Positions 42,233 through 50,900 of a stretch of 64,000 nt of DNA are shown here, piece by piece. The notes below the pieces were generated by a model, which was not told where the DNA came from, ran no database searches, and saw nothing but the letters and a program-made list of their open reading frames with translations. Every line of letters begins with the position of its first letter. The first letter of the stretch is position 1. A program made the translations under genes and the position numbers. This DNA is from Labrys miyagiensis (GTDB lineage Bacteria; Pseudomonadota; Alphaproteobacteria; Rhizobiales; Labraceae): NCBI RefSeq assembly GCF_030160835.1, contig NZ_BSPC01000005.1:649525-713524 (forward strand). Reading direction: 5' to 3'.

Positions 42233-42757
42233 TCAAGGCCCGCGCTTCAGAAGGGTCCAAATCCAACCCGCGAAGGTCAGCACGAGGAAGGGATATCCCA
42301 GGGCGGGCAAGGGAGCGGAGGTCGGCAGCAAAGGGGCGCCCCAGATAATCCGACCCACTGTCACCCCGAACAGCACGGCGGCCACCAGCGCCGTCAAACG
42401 CACCCACAGGGGAAAGGTCTTCGGCGCGCTGATCATGATGAGGCCTGCCGACCAAAGGGCTATTCCCCCGACATAGGACGGCACGCTCGCCTGAAGTCCC
42501 GCGGCATTGCCCGCCAACAGCAGGCTTTCACCAGCAGCGAAGGTCAGGTACCCAGCCGCTATGCAGTCTTGTCCTTGACGCAGATATTTCGTCGCCAACA
42601 GGGTGGCCGCCACCACGATGGCCACGCCGTCAATCGTCCAGAAAGACTCGCGTAATTCGGCGGTCCCGACAAACGTACCAGCGAGGCCGAAGATGCCCCC
42701 AATCGCCAAGCCCGTCGCTGCGACAATGTCCAAGCTAGTCGGCGAGGCCCGGGCCAT
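42233..42757 (-). CDS. Small multi-pass membrane protein, unknown function
   Basis: The 174-residue protein has about five to six hydrophobic helices and starts MARASPTSLDIVAATGLAIGG. AGGAG sits 8 bases before the ATG, which decides against the longer frame to 43021. The last codons overlap a hairpin (GCGGGCC/GGCCCGC at about 42224-42243) that may end transcription. No family recognised. The 42050-42232 stretch between the tRNA and this gene has only a degenerate REP-like half (CGCGCTCCCAGCGTTCACC near 42136). Confidence 0.62.
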   Translation of the reverse strand: MARASPTSLDIVAATGLAIGGIFGLAGTFVGTAELRESFWTIDGVAIVVAATLLATKYLRQGQDCIAAGYLTFAAGESLLLAGNAAGLQASVPSYVGGIALWSAGLIMISAPKTFPLWVRLTALVAAVLFGVTVGRIIWGAPLLPTSAPLPALGYPFLVLTFAGWIWTLLKRGP

Positions 42758-43207
42758 TTGAAAGCTCCTGCAATTAGCAAAGCTTAGTACAGCAGAAGGA
42801 TTCATCAAAATACCAAGACCAGCCCGATTCCGGGGCACGATAGAAGGCCTAGCCGCTCGCTTGAAGCTTCTCGCCTGTTGCCCTTCTAGACCTATACATC
42901 TCCACCACCTCTCCCAGTTCGCCACCCCGTGCTCCTGGCGACAGCTCGCAACGAGGTTCGGACGGGGGTCGTGCAGTGGTGGTCTAGACCAAGATGCGTT
43001 CAGGCAGGAGCGGACTCGCAAATTAACTCGTTGGCATCAAACGTATTTTGCGATTCTCGGTGATTCGATCTGAAAATGAAACGCTCCCGGTGGGCGATGA
43101 GCTTAAGGAATTGGGAATAAGTGGGCCGATTCCTTGGCACGCGAGGTCACCTTATCGCCCCCTCCGCGTGGTTTCTTCGCTGGATCGATTCGAACAGCGG
43201 AGGCGAG
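42758..43207. other. Gene-poor gap with a dispersed repeat copy
   Basis: No supported coding region. The end of the gap holds the repeat at 42990-43092. The rest shows no recognised motif beyond the probable promoter of the leftward membrane-protein gene. Confidence 0.5.
42990..43092. repeat. Second copy of the 14011-type element, opposite orientation
   Basis: Contains GATGCGTTCAGGCAGGAGCG, AACTCGTTGG, CAAACGTATTTTGCGATTCT and GATTCGATCTGAAAATG. This is nearly the reverse complement of 14011-14105. About 85-90% identity is judged by eye, not computed. Confidence 0.78.
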
Positions 43208-43444
43208 ATGCCAGCAAACACATCGCATCTATTATCCTCGGTCGTGGACGCCCAGCGGCAAGCCGACGCGATCAATGCCTACTGGGCGAAGGTGGGACGA
43301 GAAGCCGGCGCGATGGTCGTGCCGGTGTTCGATCACGAAGGCAATTTGGAGTCCTTTGGCGTGACCAGTCACATGGCGACCAAAGCAGCGAGCAGGTCTG
43401 GACGGAGACCAGGTGCGTACTTCGCGTCCCGGCCTCACCGATAA
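43208..43444 (+). CDS. Small hypothetical protein
   Basis: The 78-residue frame begins MPANTSHLLSSVVDAQRQADAI. GGAGG lies 4-6 bases before the ATG. The middle (YWAKVGREAGAMVVPVFDHEGNLESFGVTSHMATK) looks protein-like, but the C-terminal 20 residues are arginine-rich and less convincing. No family recognised. It may be a real small gene or a remnant. Confidence 0.4.
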   Translation: MPANTSHLLSSVVDAQRQADAINAYWAKVGREAGAMVVPVFDHEGNLESFGVTSHMATKAASRSGRRPGAYFASRPHR

Positions 43445-43463
43445 TCTTCAAGCTCCGCATCGG

Positions 43464-44378
43464 TTATCCGCCCGGCCTCATCAATGCCGGCGCGGCGCTC
43501 CCAGCATTCACCAGCGCATCGACGAACAGCCGTGCATGAACCGGCAGCGCCTCGAAGGTGCGCGCGCAGACCACCAGGCGCCGGTCGGCCCAGTCGTCGG
43601 TAAGGCGCAGGGCTGCAAGGCCCGGCGAGCCGTGGCGCGCCACTGCCGCGAGCGGCAGCACGCCGACGCCGATGCCCGCCTCGACCAGCCGGGCCACCGC
43701 GTCGAAATTGCGCAGGCGCACGCGATAGGCGATGTGCCGGCCGAGTCGGGCGGCGTTGCGGGCGAGGTGGTCGTGCAAGGCGCCCGCGGTGAGACCGACG
43801 AAGGGCTCGTCCAGGAGCTCGGCAAAGCTGATATCCTGCCTCAGCGCGAGGGCGCTGGTGGCGGCGGTGATGGCGGTAAGGCGGTCGATGCCGAGCGGGC
43901 GTAGCTCCAGGCTGGCGAGATCGGCGGTGGCGGCGATCACCCCGAATTCGGCCTGTCCCGCCGCCACGGACTCGACGATTTCCAGGCTCGTCCGCTCCTC
44001 GAGATCGATGTCGACGCCGGGATTGGCCGCGAGGAAGCTGCGCAAGGCGTTGGGCACGAGCTCGACCAGCCCGGCCGTGTTGGAGAGCATGCGGATCTCG
44101 CCCTTGAGCCCGGTGGCGAAGGCGCGCAACGCGCCCCGCATCTGCTCGGCCTGCGCGAGGATCGCCCTGGCATGATGCAGCAAAGTGCGGCCGGCGGCCG
44201 TGGGTGCCACGCCGCGGCGGGCGCGGACGAGCAGGGCGGTGCCGAGTACCGCCTCCATGCCACTGATCCGGGCGCTGGCGGAGGCGAGCGCCATGTGCAT
44301 GCGCTCCGCCCCGCCCGAGATGGAGCCGGCCTGTGCCACGGCTTCGAACAGGCGCAGATCGGTGAGATCGAAGCGCAT
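43464..44378 (-). CDS. LysR-family transcriptional regulator
   Basis: The 304-residue regulator has an N-terminal helix-turn-helix in LTDLRLFEAVAQAGSISGGAERMHMALASASARISGMEAVLGTALLVRARRG and a type-2 periplasmic-binding fold after residue about 90. The ATG complementary to 44376-44378 has AAGGAAAGG upstream. It is divergent from the TauE-like exporter gene (110 bp between starts), its likely target. Its C-terminal residues (NAGSAAPAL) overlap a degenerate REP-like half. Confidence 0.91.
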   Translation of the reverse strand: MRFDLTDLRLFEAVAQAGSISGGAERMHMALASASARISGMEAVLGTALLVRARRGVAPTAAGRTLLHHARAILAQAEQMRGALRAFATGLKGEIRMLSNTAGLVELVPNALRSFLAANPGVDIDLEERTSLEIVESVAAGQAEFGVIAATADLASLELRPLGIDRLTAITAATSALALRQDISFAELLDEPFVGLTAGALHDHLARNAARLGRHIAYRVRLRNFDAVARLVEAGIGVGVLPLAAVARHGSPGLAALRLTDDWADRRLVVCARTFEALPVHARLFVDALVNAGSAAPALMRPGG

Positions 44379-44488
44379 CGGCCTTTCCTTCGGTTTTTCC
44401 GAAGGAACAGCTCGGATCTTCCCGATTGTCAAGCCGGCGGAGGTGCGACAGTTCTAGGGTGTTCTCCGTCACTCGCCCTCGCTGCGTC

Positions 44489-45238
44489 ATGTCCCATATC
44501 CTGCTGCTCACCCTTGCCGGACTGCTTGCCGGCTTCATGAATGCCCTGGCGGGCGGCGGCTCCTTCGTAGCCTTGCCGGCTCTGATCGCCGCCGGCGTAC
44601 CTTCGGTCGCGGCGAATGCTTCGAGCACGGTGGCGCTCTATCCCGGCGGCGCGGCCAGCGCCCTGGTCTATCGCAACGGCCTTGCGCCCGTCTGCGGCGT
44701 GTCGGCAGGACGCATGCTGGGCGTGACGCTGGCGGGCGGCCTGGCCGGCGCCCTGCTGCTGCTGTGGACGCCGATCGCCCTGTTCGACCGGGTGCTGCCC
44801 TGGCTGCTGTTCATCGCGACATTGATGCTGGCGTTGGGTCCTCGCCTTGGCACGGCCCTGCGCGCCCGCTGGCTTGCCGCAGCCGGCGCGGTGCTGGCGG
44901 TGCAGTTCGCGCTCGGCCTCTATGGCGGCTATTTTGGCGGCGCCGTGGGGCTGATGATGATCGCGGCCTGGAGCTTGCTCGCCGATGCCGACATCAAGGC
45001 GCTCAATCCGCCGCGCACGCTGATGGTGACGGCGGCCAACACCGCTGCCGCACTCTGCTTCATCGCCGCCGGCACCGTGTACTGGGTCGCGACATTGCTG
45101 GTGGGCGCCGGCGCCCTCCTCGGAGGTTACCTCGGCGCCTATCTCGGCAAGCGCTTGCCGCCGGTCGCGGTAAGGGCGGCGACCTTGCTGATCGCGGCTG
45201 GGATGACGGTGGTATTTTTCGCGCGGGCTTATGGATAG
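44489..45238 (+). CDS. Sulfite exporter TauE/SafE family protein
   Basis: The 249-residue inner-membrane protein has about eight helices in two halves. It starts LLLTLAGLLAGFMNALAGGGSFVALPALIAAGVPSVAANASSTVALYPGG, the typical TauE/SafE (DUF81) signature. The second-half counterpart is LGLYGGYFGGAVGLMMIAAWSLL with NPPRTLMVTAANTAAALCF. Family members export sulfite, sulfoacetate or other organic anions; the substrate is unknown here. Probably regulated by the divergent LysR gene. Confidence 0.92.
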   Translation: MSHILLLTLAGLLAGFMNALAGGGSFVALPALIAAGVPSVAANASSTVALYPGGAASALVYRNGLAPVCGVSAGRMLGVTLAGGLAGALLLLWTPIALFDRVLPWLLFIATLMLALGPRLGTALRARWLAAAGAVLAVQFALGLYGGYFGGAVGLMMIAAWSLLADADIKALNPPRTLMVTAANTAAALCFIAAGTVYWVATLLVGAGALLGGYLGAYLGKRLPPVAVRAATLLIAAGMTVVFFARAYG

Positions 45239-45819
45239 GGGACGGTCATGGCAGGCGATCCACTCGAGTAATATGCATTCAGGCAGAAGCAGGTTTATAG
45301 ATTAATTTATTGATATAAAAGGGATTTTTGGTTCTTGACGATTCGATTTGAAGGTAAAACGTTCCAGGCACAGTCGTCCGTGAGCGCCCATCACCTGATG
45401 TCGTCGCGGCGTTGGTGACCGCCGTCCTTTGTCTTTTGCAGCGATCTTCAAAGGAGCCCGACCGAATTCGAGCGCCTTTCTCCGGCAGTCTCGCGATTAT
45501 TCACTCGCGGGTGCACTGGCTTGGGGGCCAACTTCGCAGTGGTCGTTATGTATATTGGGACATATTTGTATTTTATGACAACGATATAACCTACAATAAT
45601 ACCTAAGTATGCGATTATTTCTTATGATTTATTTATAAGAATCAGATAAATATATGTCTATTTTACATTTATATTGATAGTTTATTTTTATTCACTTCAT
45701 TATTTCGCTAATTGGTTAACCATCGGGTGGACATTTCCCAGAGAAATCCACGATTGACTTTAGGTAAGTCATTTGTTAACGCGTTGTAATGTTGAAAACC
45801 TGTAACTCGATGTGCCTCC
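45239..45819. other. AT-rich gap at the left edge of the toxin island
   Basis: No convincing gene. From about 45530 to 45730 the sequence becomes strongly AT-rich, in sharp contrast to the surrounding GC-rich DNA. The repeat copy at 45277-45368 lies at its left end. The AT-rich part probably carries the promoter of the IalB/haemagglutinin genes and may mark acquired DNA. Confidence 0.6.
45277..45368. repeat. Third, diverged copy of the 14011-type element
   Basis: Contains ATGCATTCAGGCAGAAGC, TTATTGATATAAAAGGG, TTGACGATTCGATTTGAAGG and AAAACGTTCC, in the same order as 42990-43092 but with many AT-ward substitutions. Confidence 0.65.
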
Positions 45820-46554
45820 TTGCCCTACAAGAATAATAGAAATTTGAACTCACCTACGGCATTGGCGCGCATATATCTCGGTGTCCGTGTATTATTAATA
45901 TCCATAGGTATTTTCTTTGTCCTTTTAACTTCTAGTGCCAAGCTTTTGGCTGATGACGTCAGTCCGTCCGGGCCCAAGGCAACACGGCCGATTGCGCAAG
46001 ACGACAAAACAACCGCGACGCCTTCGAAAACATCCCTACCCGGGCCCAGGATTACGCAGTTTGGGGACTGGGAGGTTTCTTGTGGATCGGCTGTCGTTGC
46101 AACGCCGCCCTCCTCGGCATCAGCGCAGGACGGGCCGACATCTGAGGCACCCGCAGCTTCCCCCGCTTCAAAGGCCGATTGCCGCGCCATCCAGCGCCTG
46201 GTGGTGAAGGAAAGCGGCGAGACCGTGTTTGCCACCACCATCCTGCCGAACGCGAAGGCCAAGCAAGGCGAGGCTTTCATCGGCATCGTTTCGGTGCCGC
46301 TTGGCGGTTACCTCGCACCCGGCATGCAGCTCTCGATCGACAAGGGCAAGGCCTACAAGATCCTGTTCGAGACCTGCAACCAGGCCGGCTGCCACGCGGG
46401 CTTTCCGATCACGGGCGCCGTGCTTGCTTCGTTCAGGAAGGGCAAGGCCGCTTCCTTCCGCTTGTGGACCACCAAGACCAAGCCCGCCGACGTTTCCGTT
46501 TCCCTGAAGGGCTTGCCCGACGCGCTCGCCGCGATCACCAAGGGCGGGATGTGA
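45820..46554 (+). CDS. Invasion-associated locus B (IalB) family protein, exported
   Basis: The protein is about 244 residues from a TTG start; a second TTG at about codon 15 is possible, and neither has a good ribosome site. The signal segment is LGVRVLLISIGIFFVLLTSSAKLLA. The IalB domain follows: ITQFGDWEVSCG, CRAIQRLVVKESGETVFATTILPN, PLGGYLAPGMQLSIDKGKAYKILFETCNQAGCHAGFPI and PADVSVSLKGLPDALAAI. IalB proteins are periplasmic or surface-associated, first described in Bartonella. A low-complexity Pro/Ala/Ser linker sits at residues about 48-110. Its stop is 1 base before the haemagglutinin gene. Confidence 0.83.
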   Translation: MPYKNNRNLNSPTALARIYLGVRVLLISIGIFFVLLTSSAKLLADDVSPSGPKATRPIAQDDKTTATPSKTSLPGPRITQFGDWEVSCGSAVVATPPSSASAQDGPTSEAPAASPASKADCRAIQRLVVKESGETVFATTILPNAKAKQGEAFIGIVSVPLGGYLAPGMQLSIDKGKAYKILFETCNQAGCHAGFPITGAVLASFRKGKAASFRLWTTKTKPADVSVSLKGLPDALAAITKGGM

Positions 46555-46555
46555 C

Positions 46556-47749
46556 ATGCCAGTTCTACGTCTCAAGTCTCTGTTCCGGCTGAGTCTCGGC
46601 CTGATCACCGCCAGCACGTCTGCCCTGCTGGCCGGCATGCCGGCGCTCGCCCAGCAAGTCATTCCCGACGGCGGAACAGCCACCCAGATGGGCACGCCGA
46701 CCGCTGTCGGCCGTCCGACGGTCGAGATCGCCACGCCCAACGCCAGCGGCATCAGCCACAACACCTATACCGACTTCTCGGTGGGTGCCGCCGGCCTCAA
46801 TCTCGACAACAGCACGGCTAATCCCAATCTCAAGGGCTCTCCTTTCGCCAGCACCATCGTGAATGAGGTCACCTCTTCGCGCCGGTCGACGATTGGCGGT
46901 CCAATCGAGGTATTGGGGTCCAGCGCCCATATCATCATCGCCAACCCCAATGGCATCACGGTGGATGGCGGCTCCTTCATCAACACCGGTGGCGTGGTGC
47001 TGTCCGGCGGCACGGTGAGCTATGCGCCCTCCCTGACGTCGCCGGGCATGGTCAACGCGATCGTCAGCTCGGGCTCGGACATCGAGGTCACGGGCAAGGG
47101 TTTGGCCGGCGTCATGCCGACGCTGCAGTTGCTGGCCAGCAAGATCAGGATCGATGGGCCTGTCACCAATGGAACATTCACCACAGACCAAACCACCGGA
47201 GACAAAAAATTCAATGCGTCGGGAGATATCGGCATCAATGCGGGTGATGCCGATCTGACGCTTGATTCCAAGGTTTCCCCCTTGGGATTGGCCACGGGCT
47301 GGGCGACCAAAACGAGATCCGGCAACGGCAATTCCAATGAGATTCTGGTCGATGTCACTCCTCAGGGCTCGCTTTCCGCAAGCAGCATCCAGATCGCCGT
47401 CAATGCCAGGGGCGCCGGCGTCTCCTATGCCGGCACCGGCAATGCCTCGCTGGGCAACTTCACCATCACAAATGACGGCAAAGTCACAATCATTGGCGCG
47501 CCACCGGACGCCAGGATCCCAGCAGACACCAAGACCAAAGCCGCCCAGATCAAGGCCGAGACCGTGCTCAAGATCAAGGCACGATCGATCGACATCCGCA
47601 ATGGACCAACCGCCCAGGCTACGCTCGCTTCGCAGTCTGGGAGTGTGACGCTGCTCGCCAATGACGGCGATATCAATCTTGAAGGTGCGATATCAGGCTC
47701 GCAGCGCCAGGCGCCCGATGCCCTTATCCGGCCGCAAGCAACTCGATGA
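46556..47749 (+). CDS. Filamentous haemagglutinin-type exoprotein, N-terminal part (truncated TpsA/CdiA-like)
   Basis: A 397-residue frame with a long signal peptide (cleavage near ALAQQ) and a two-partner-secretion domain. It includes VEIATPNASGISHNTYTDFSVGAAGLNLDN, the hallmark NPNGIT at residues 130-135 and GGVVLSGGT. TpsA exoproteins normally exceed 1000 residues and need an outer-membrane TpsB partner, which is not in the window. This one stops after about 365 residues of beta-helix start. A different frame then continues into a toxin domain, so an internal deletion or frameshift is likely. Confidence 0.82.
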   Translation: MPVLRLKSLFRLSLGLITASTSALLAGMPALAQQVIPDGGTATQMGTPTAVGRPTVEIATPNASGISHNTYTDFSVGAAGLNLDNSTANPNLKGSPFASTIVNEVTSSRRSTIGGPIEVLGSSAHIIIANPNGITVDGGSFINTGGVVLSGGTVSYAPSLTSPGMVNAIVSSGSDIEVTGKGLAGVMPTLQLLASKIRIDGPVTNGTFTTDQTTGDKKFNASGDIGINAGDADLTLDSKVSPLGLATGWATKTRSGNGNSNEILVDVTPQGSLSASSIQIAVNARGAGVSYAGTGNASLGNFTITNDGKVTIIGAPPDARIPADTKTKAAQIKAETVLKIKARSIDIRNGPTAQATLASQSGSVTLLANDGDINLEGAISGSQRQAPDALIRPQATR

Positions 47750-48641
47750 GGCCATTGGCGAAGGTGCCGGTCTTCAGTCCTCAATTTTGGGCACGCCACT
47801 TGTAAACCAAGGCGATGTCTTGCTTTCCAAGGTCTTGGATGACGTCGACGGCGGTGCGATAACCGCAAGCCAGCTTTCCCAAGCTTACATTTCCGAGTTG
47901 AAGAAGGATCAGGCTCTTACGGCTGCGGTTGGCCTGACGGCGTTAGCGGTCATAACAGGTGTCGCTGCTGGTCCAGAGGTCTACGCCTACTGTACTTTGA
48001 ACCCGTTGAGTTGTGCGCAGGTAGCAGAGGCTGCCGGTTGCGCGGTCAATATGGATTGTTCGAGTTTGGTCGGATCTCTGCCTGCTGCAGAGGAGGCCGA
48101 GGCCGCTCTGGGAAGAGTCGCTCAAGCTTGGGCCGAAAGTGGTGGTACCGCTACCGCTACTACAAACGGCTTCATAAGTGCGACGAAAATATCCATCAAC
48201 GGAACGACTATCGCGTTGGATGTAACTGAACAGGCCATTCTCCAACAGATCATGAGAAACGGTGATGCCAGCGGTGCTTTGACAGAACAATTGTTTAATC
48301 TGATCGCGGCCAGTGATCGGGGAGCCACCTTACTTGCGGGAGGAGCCTACGGACCAGGTCTCATAAATGGATTTGACCACGTTCTTGAGATGGCGGATGG
48401 AACCATCATAATCGTTGACTCGAAGCAGTTGGCAAACGGCGCTCTACAACTTGGATCAAGCCAGAGTGGTGTGCAGTTGTCGGACGCTTGGGTGCGAGGG
48501 GTACTCGCTAACTTAGAACCAGACTCTCCGGCTGCAATGGCCGTTCAAAGAGCTCTCAACACTGGCACCCTCATAACAGCTGTCACAGGGGTAAATCGTG
48601 TCACAGGAAACTTGGTTTTTGTCCCAGTTCACGTGCCATGA
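47661..48641 (+). CDS. C-terminal toxin piece of a CdiA/TpsA-like protein (fragment, nuclease-like)
   Basis: A 326-codon frame overlapping the end of the haemagglutinin frame. The first about 25 residues are read out of phase from that gene and are not meaningful. The real piece starts near KQLDEAIGEGAGLQSSILGTP. It goes through a hydrophobic pretoxin-like zone (LTAAVGLTALAVITGVAAGPEVYAYCTLNPLSCAQ) and ends in a toxin-like domain with GFDHVLEMADGT and IIIVDSKQ. The Asp239...Asp253-x-Lys255 pattern resembles PD-(D/E)xK nucleases. No start of its own is evident, so expression would need a frameshift. The adjacent next gene is the likely immunity gene. Confidence 0.65.
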   Translation: MTAISILKVRYQARSARRPMPLSGRKQLDEAIGEGAGLQSSILGTPLVNQGDVLLSKVLDDVDGGAITASQLSQAYISELKKDQALTAAVGLTALAVITGVAAGPEVYAYCTLNPLSCAQVAEAAGCAVNMDCSSLVGSLPAAEEAEAALGRVAQAWAESGGTATATTNGFISATKISINGTTIALDVTEQAILQQIMRNGDASGALTEQLFNLIAASDRGATLLAGGAYGPGLINGFDHVLEMADGTIIIVDSKQLANGALQLGSSQSGVQLSDAWVRGVLANLEPDSPAAMAVQRALNTGTLITAVTGVNRVTGNLVFVPVHVP

Positions 48642-48659
48642 ATGCAGCGGAGATATTTT

Positions 48660-49502
48660 ATGGAAGAGATAATGGTGGATTTTCAACCTGAAGCAAACGC
48701 TCGGATACAACATGTCAAGAAGCATGCTGTTTTTGATGAGAACGATAAGGAAGCGTTAGCACTAATTGAAGCAAAGAGGGGCAATCCAGCAGCGTGTGCC
48801 GGCTCGTTGGCTGACCATGCTGCGGCATCGGCTTTGTCTTCGTGGTTTGATCGCCGATCTTTACATGATTTCAAGGCCTGGTATTTCAATAGTGCATGTC
48901 TTTTGAAAATTAATTATCTTCTCAAGCCTTCTATTTCAGGGCCTCTACTTAAGTGGGCAGAGCTGCTTGCGCCTTTATTGTCAGATGACGAGGGGGTGGT
49001 TACATGGTTCTGCAACAATGATGAAAATGTCTCAGAGAAAGATTCCGATAATATTAAAACTTTGGATTATCTATTTTACCAGACAAAATTAGCTATACGT
49101 GGAGAATTTTGGCTTTTAAAGGAAAGAAGTGAGGCTTTTCTTGCAAATCACCCGAGTGCCCTCAAAAAATTTATTCCAGATTTTCGTTATTTTTTAGCTC
49201 TCGCAAATGGTAACTCATCAATGATGGAAGAAATTCTGATGGAATTTACTTCATCAAAATTGCTGAAGCAACGTAATGCGATGGAGGGTGGCTTTACGCG
49301 AGACTTAGTGTCAACACCCGCGACAATGTACGCGAAGATCGCGTGGCGCCATGGGTTTTGCGTCAATTTAGAATCCTCTTATGTTCCATGTGCATGGCTT
49401 CCGGTGAAGCCCTTGAACGAATACAAGACCGCTTATGGGTTTATGGATAAATTAAATGCGGATAATTCAGAAGATTTCAAGAAATTGTGGAGAGATTTCT
49501 AG
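48660..49502 (+). CDS. Putative immunity protein of the toxin cassette
   Basis: A 280-residue, mostly helical cytosolic protein with no signal peptide. It is encoded directly after the toxin piece, the usual place for CDI immunity genes. The base composition is far more AT-rich than the flanking genes. It includes FNSACLLKINYLLKPSISGPLLKWAELLAPLL and FLALANGNSSMMEEILMEF. It loosely recalls the Imm49 family; this is a guess from memory. The ATG at 48660 has CGGAG about 9 bases upstream; an ATG at 48642, right after the toxin stop, lacks one. Confidence 0.68.
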   Translation: MEEIMVDFQPEANARIQHVKKHAVFDENDKEALALIEAKRGNPAACAGSLADHAAASALSSWFDRRSLHDFKAWYFNSACLLKINYLLKPSISGPLLKWAELLAPLLSDDEGVVTWFCNNDENVSEKDSDNIKTLDYLFYQTKLAIRGEFWLLKERSEAFLANHPSALKKFIPDFRYFLALANGNSSMMEEILMEFTSSKLLKQRNAMEGGFTRDLVSTPATMYAKIAWRHGFCVNLESSYVPCAWLPVKPLNEYKTAYGFMDKLNADNSEDFKKLWRDF

Positions 49503-49611
49503 CTATACTAAAATTAAATAAATTAAATATTCTTTCTTAGTTGAGGTAATCATCTAATGTAATTGTATTCTGACCCGGTTTTATAGAACATGGTTTTTGT
49601 CTAACACTGGA

Positions 49612-50373
49612 GCTTATTTTTCTACTTCGTCAGCGCCGGGGCGGTGAATGCCAGCGGCACGGGCGCGGCCGCGCCCACGCCCGTCACCGAGAACGGCATC
49701 ACCTATCTGCACGGCGCGCCCCTCACCCCGGCCGGCCAGCGCGATCCCTCCTGGATCCTGGGCCAGGTCGGCGATAGCAGGGGCAACCTCACCTTCTTCG
49801 CCGATCCCCTGACCGAGCAGAACCTGATCGAGAAGGCGATCATCAGTGAGACCGGGCGCGCGCTGCTCGATCCCAAATACAAGGATCCGGCGGGCCAGCA
49901 GCAGGCGCTCTGGCAGGGCACGGTCGACTTCCTCAAGGCCAATCCGGACATCCATCTCGGCGACACCCTCACCGAGGCCCAGAAGGCTTCGATCACCCAG
50001 CCGATCCTCTGGTACACCAACGACAACGGCGTGCTGACGCCTGAGCTCCTGCTGCCGCCATCCCAGGTCGACGCCCTCACCAAGCAGATGGGCGGCATGG
50101 TGCTGGGCCAGGACATTGCCATCTCCGGCGATGCCGTCACCAACACCGGCAACCTGATCGCCTCCGACAAGGTGCTGATCAGCGCCGGCGGCTTCCTCGA
50201 CAACCAGCGCGCCGTCTATGACGGCTGGGATGCCCATCTGCAGGACGGCGGCTCGATCAAGGCCGCCGATATCGGCATCCTCACGCTGGGCGATCTCGAT
50301 GTCGCCGGCGGCTCGATGGCGGCCTCGGGCACCATCACGCTGCAGTCGCTGATGGGCGATGTGAACATCCTGA
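49612..50373 (+). pseudogene. Internal fragment of a filamentous haemagglutinin/CdiA exoprotein
   Basis: Protein-like reading starts abruptly at YFVSAGAVNASGTG, just after AT-rich DNA, and continues through ENGITYLHGAPLTPAGQRDPSWILGQVGD, MVLGQDIAISGDAVTNTGNLIASDKV and GSMAASGTITLQSLMGDVNIL. These are internal TpsA/CdiA repeat-region segments. There is no signal peptide, no own start except a chance GTG at 49644, and the homology stops at about 50373. It is best seen as a displaced piece of the exoprotein gene. Confidence 0.75.
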
Positions 50374-50470
50374 GCAGGCGGCTAGCGAGTTCCGGAAGGA
50401 AGGCAAGGCCTTGGCTCAACGGTTGCAGGAGGAGCTTGGCGTAGCCTATGTCGTTACGAAGAAACTGTGA
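50372..50470 (+). pseudogene. C-terminal tail of a displaced toxin module
   Basis: In the frame beginning at 50372 a 32-residue stretch reads EQAASEFRKEGKALAQRLQE then ELGVAYVVTKKL and stops at 50468-50470. It is shifted relative to the preceding haemagglutinin frame. It looks like the end of a polymorphic-toxin C-terminus joined directly to the exoprotein fragment. Too short to name the toxin. Confidence 0.45.
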
Positions 50471-50562
50471 AGTGTATTGGGTGCGGGGCAATCCGCTAGA
50501 ACGAGGTGAGGCGCCCGCTGCATGACTCAGCCCGAGAGGGCGTGAGAACGCGGTTGCTCGGC

Positions 50563-50712
50563 TCTCTGTCACTCACCGCCTCGGGCCTGACCATCGACGC
50601 CGGCAAGACGCTGGAGGTGGACAGAAGCTCGCCCTCCAGGTCTCCGGCGATCTCAACATCCTCGGCACGGTCGCTGGGGCGGGCGATCTCTACCGGCAGT
50701 CGACCGGCAGTC
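50563..50712 (+). pseudogene. Decayed haemagglutinin repeat remnants
   Basis: Short beta-helix-like pieces occur in different frames: SLTASGLTIDAGKTLEV at about 50567-50617, and KLALQVSGDLNILGTVAGAG with DLY at about 50624-50692. They are clear relatives of FHA repeat segments but are broken by frameshifts. Between 50471 and 50900 nothing else is recognised apart from a possible promoter for the downstream transporter. Confidence 0.55.
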
Positions 50713-50900
50713 GACCGGCGGCTCGACACTATCGGCTCCACCATCGCGGCCAACCAGGACCTGGCAGTCCGCACTGGGTCGCTGGACCGCAGTTGTCCTG
50801 CCACCTTTCTCTTCCCACGCCCCCGCTCTTTTTCTATGGTCCGACCATTGCCGGAGGCCCATGAGTCTCGCGCGGCCTTGTCGAGTTCGGAACCACCCTC

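Noticed and set aside
41974-45819. tRNA-Ala as attachment site of a genomic island
   Set aside because: No integrase gene and no second copy of the tRNA 3' end was seen anywhere in the window, although the toxin island starts only 3-4 kb away.
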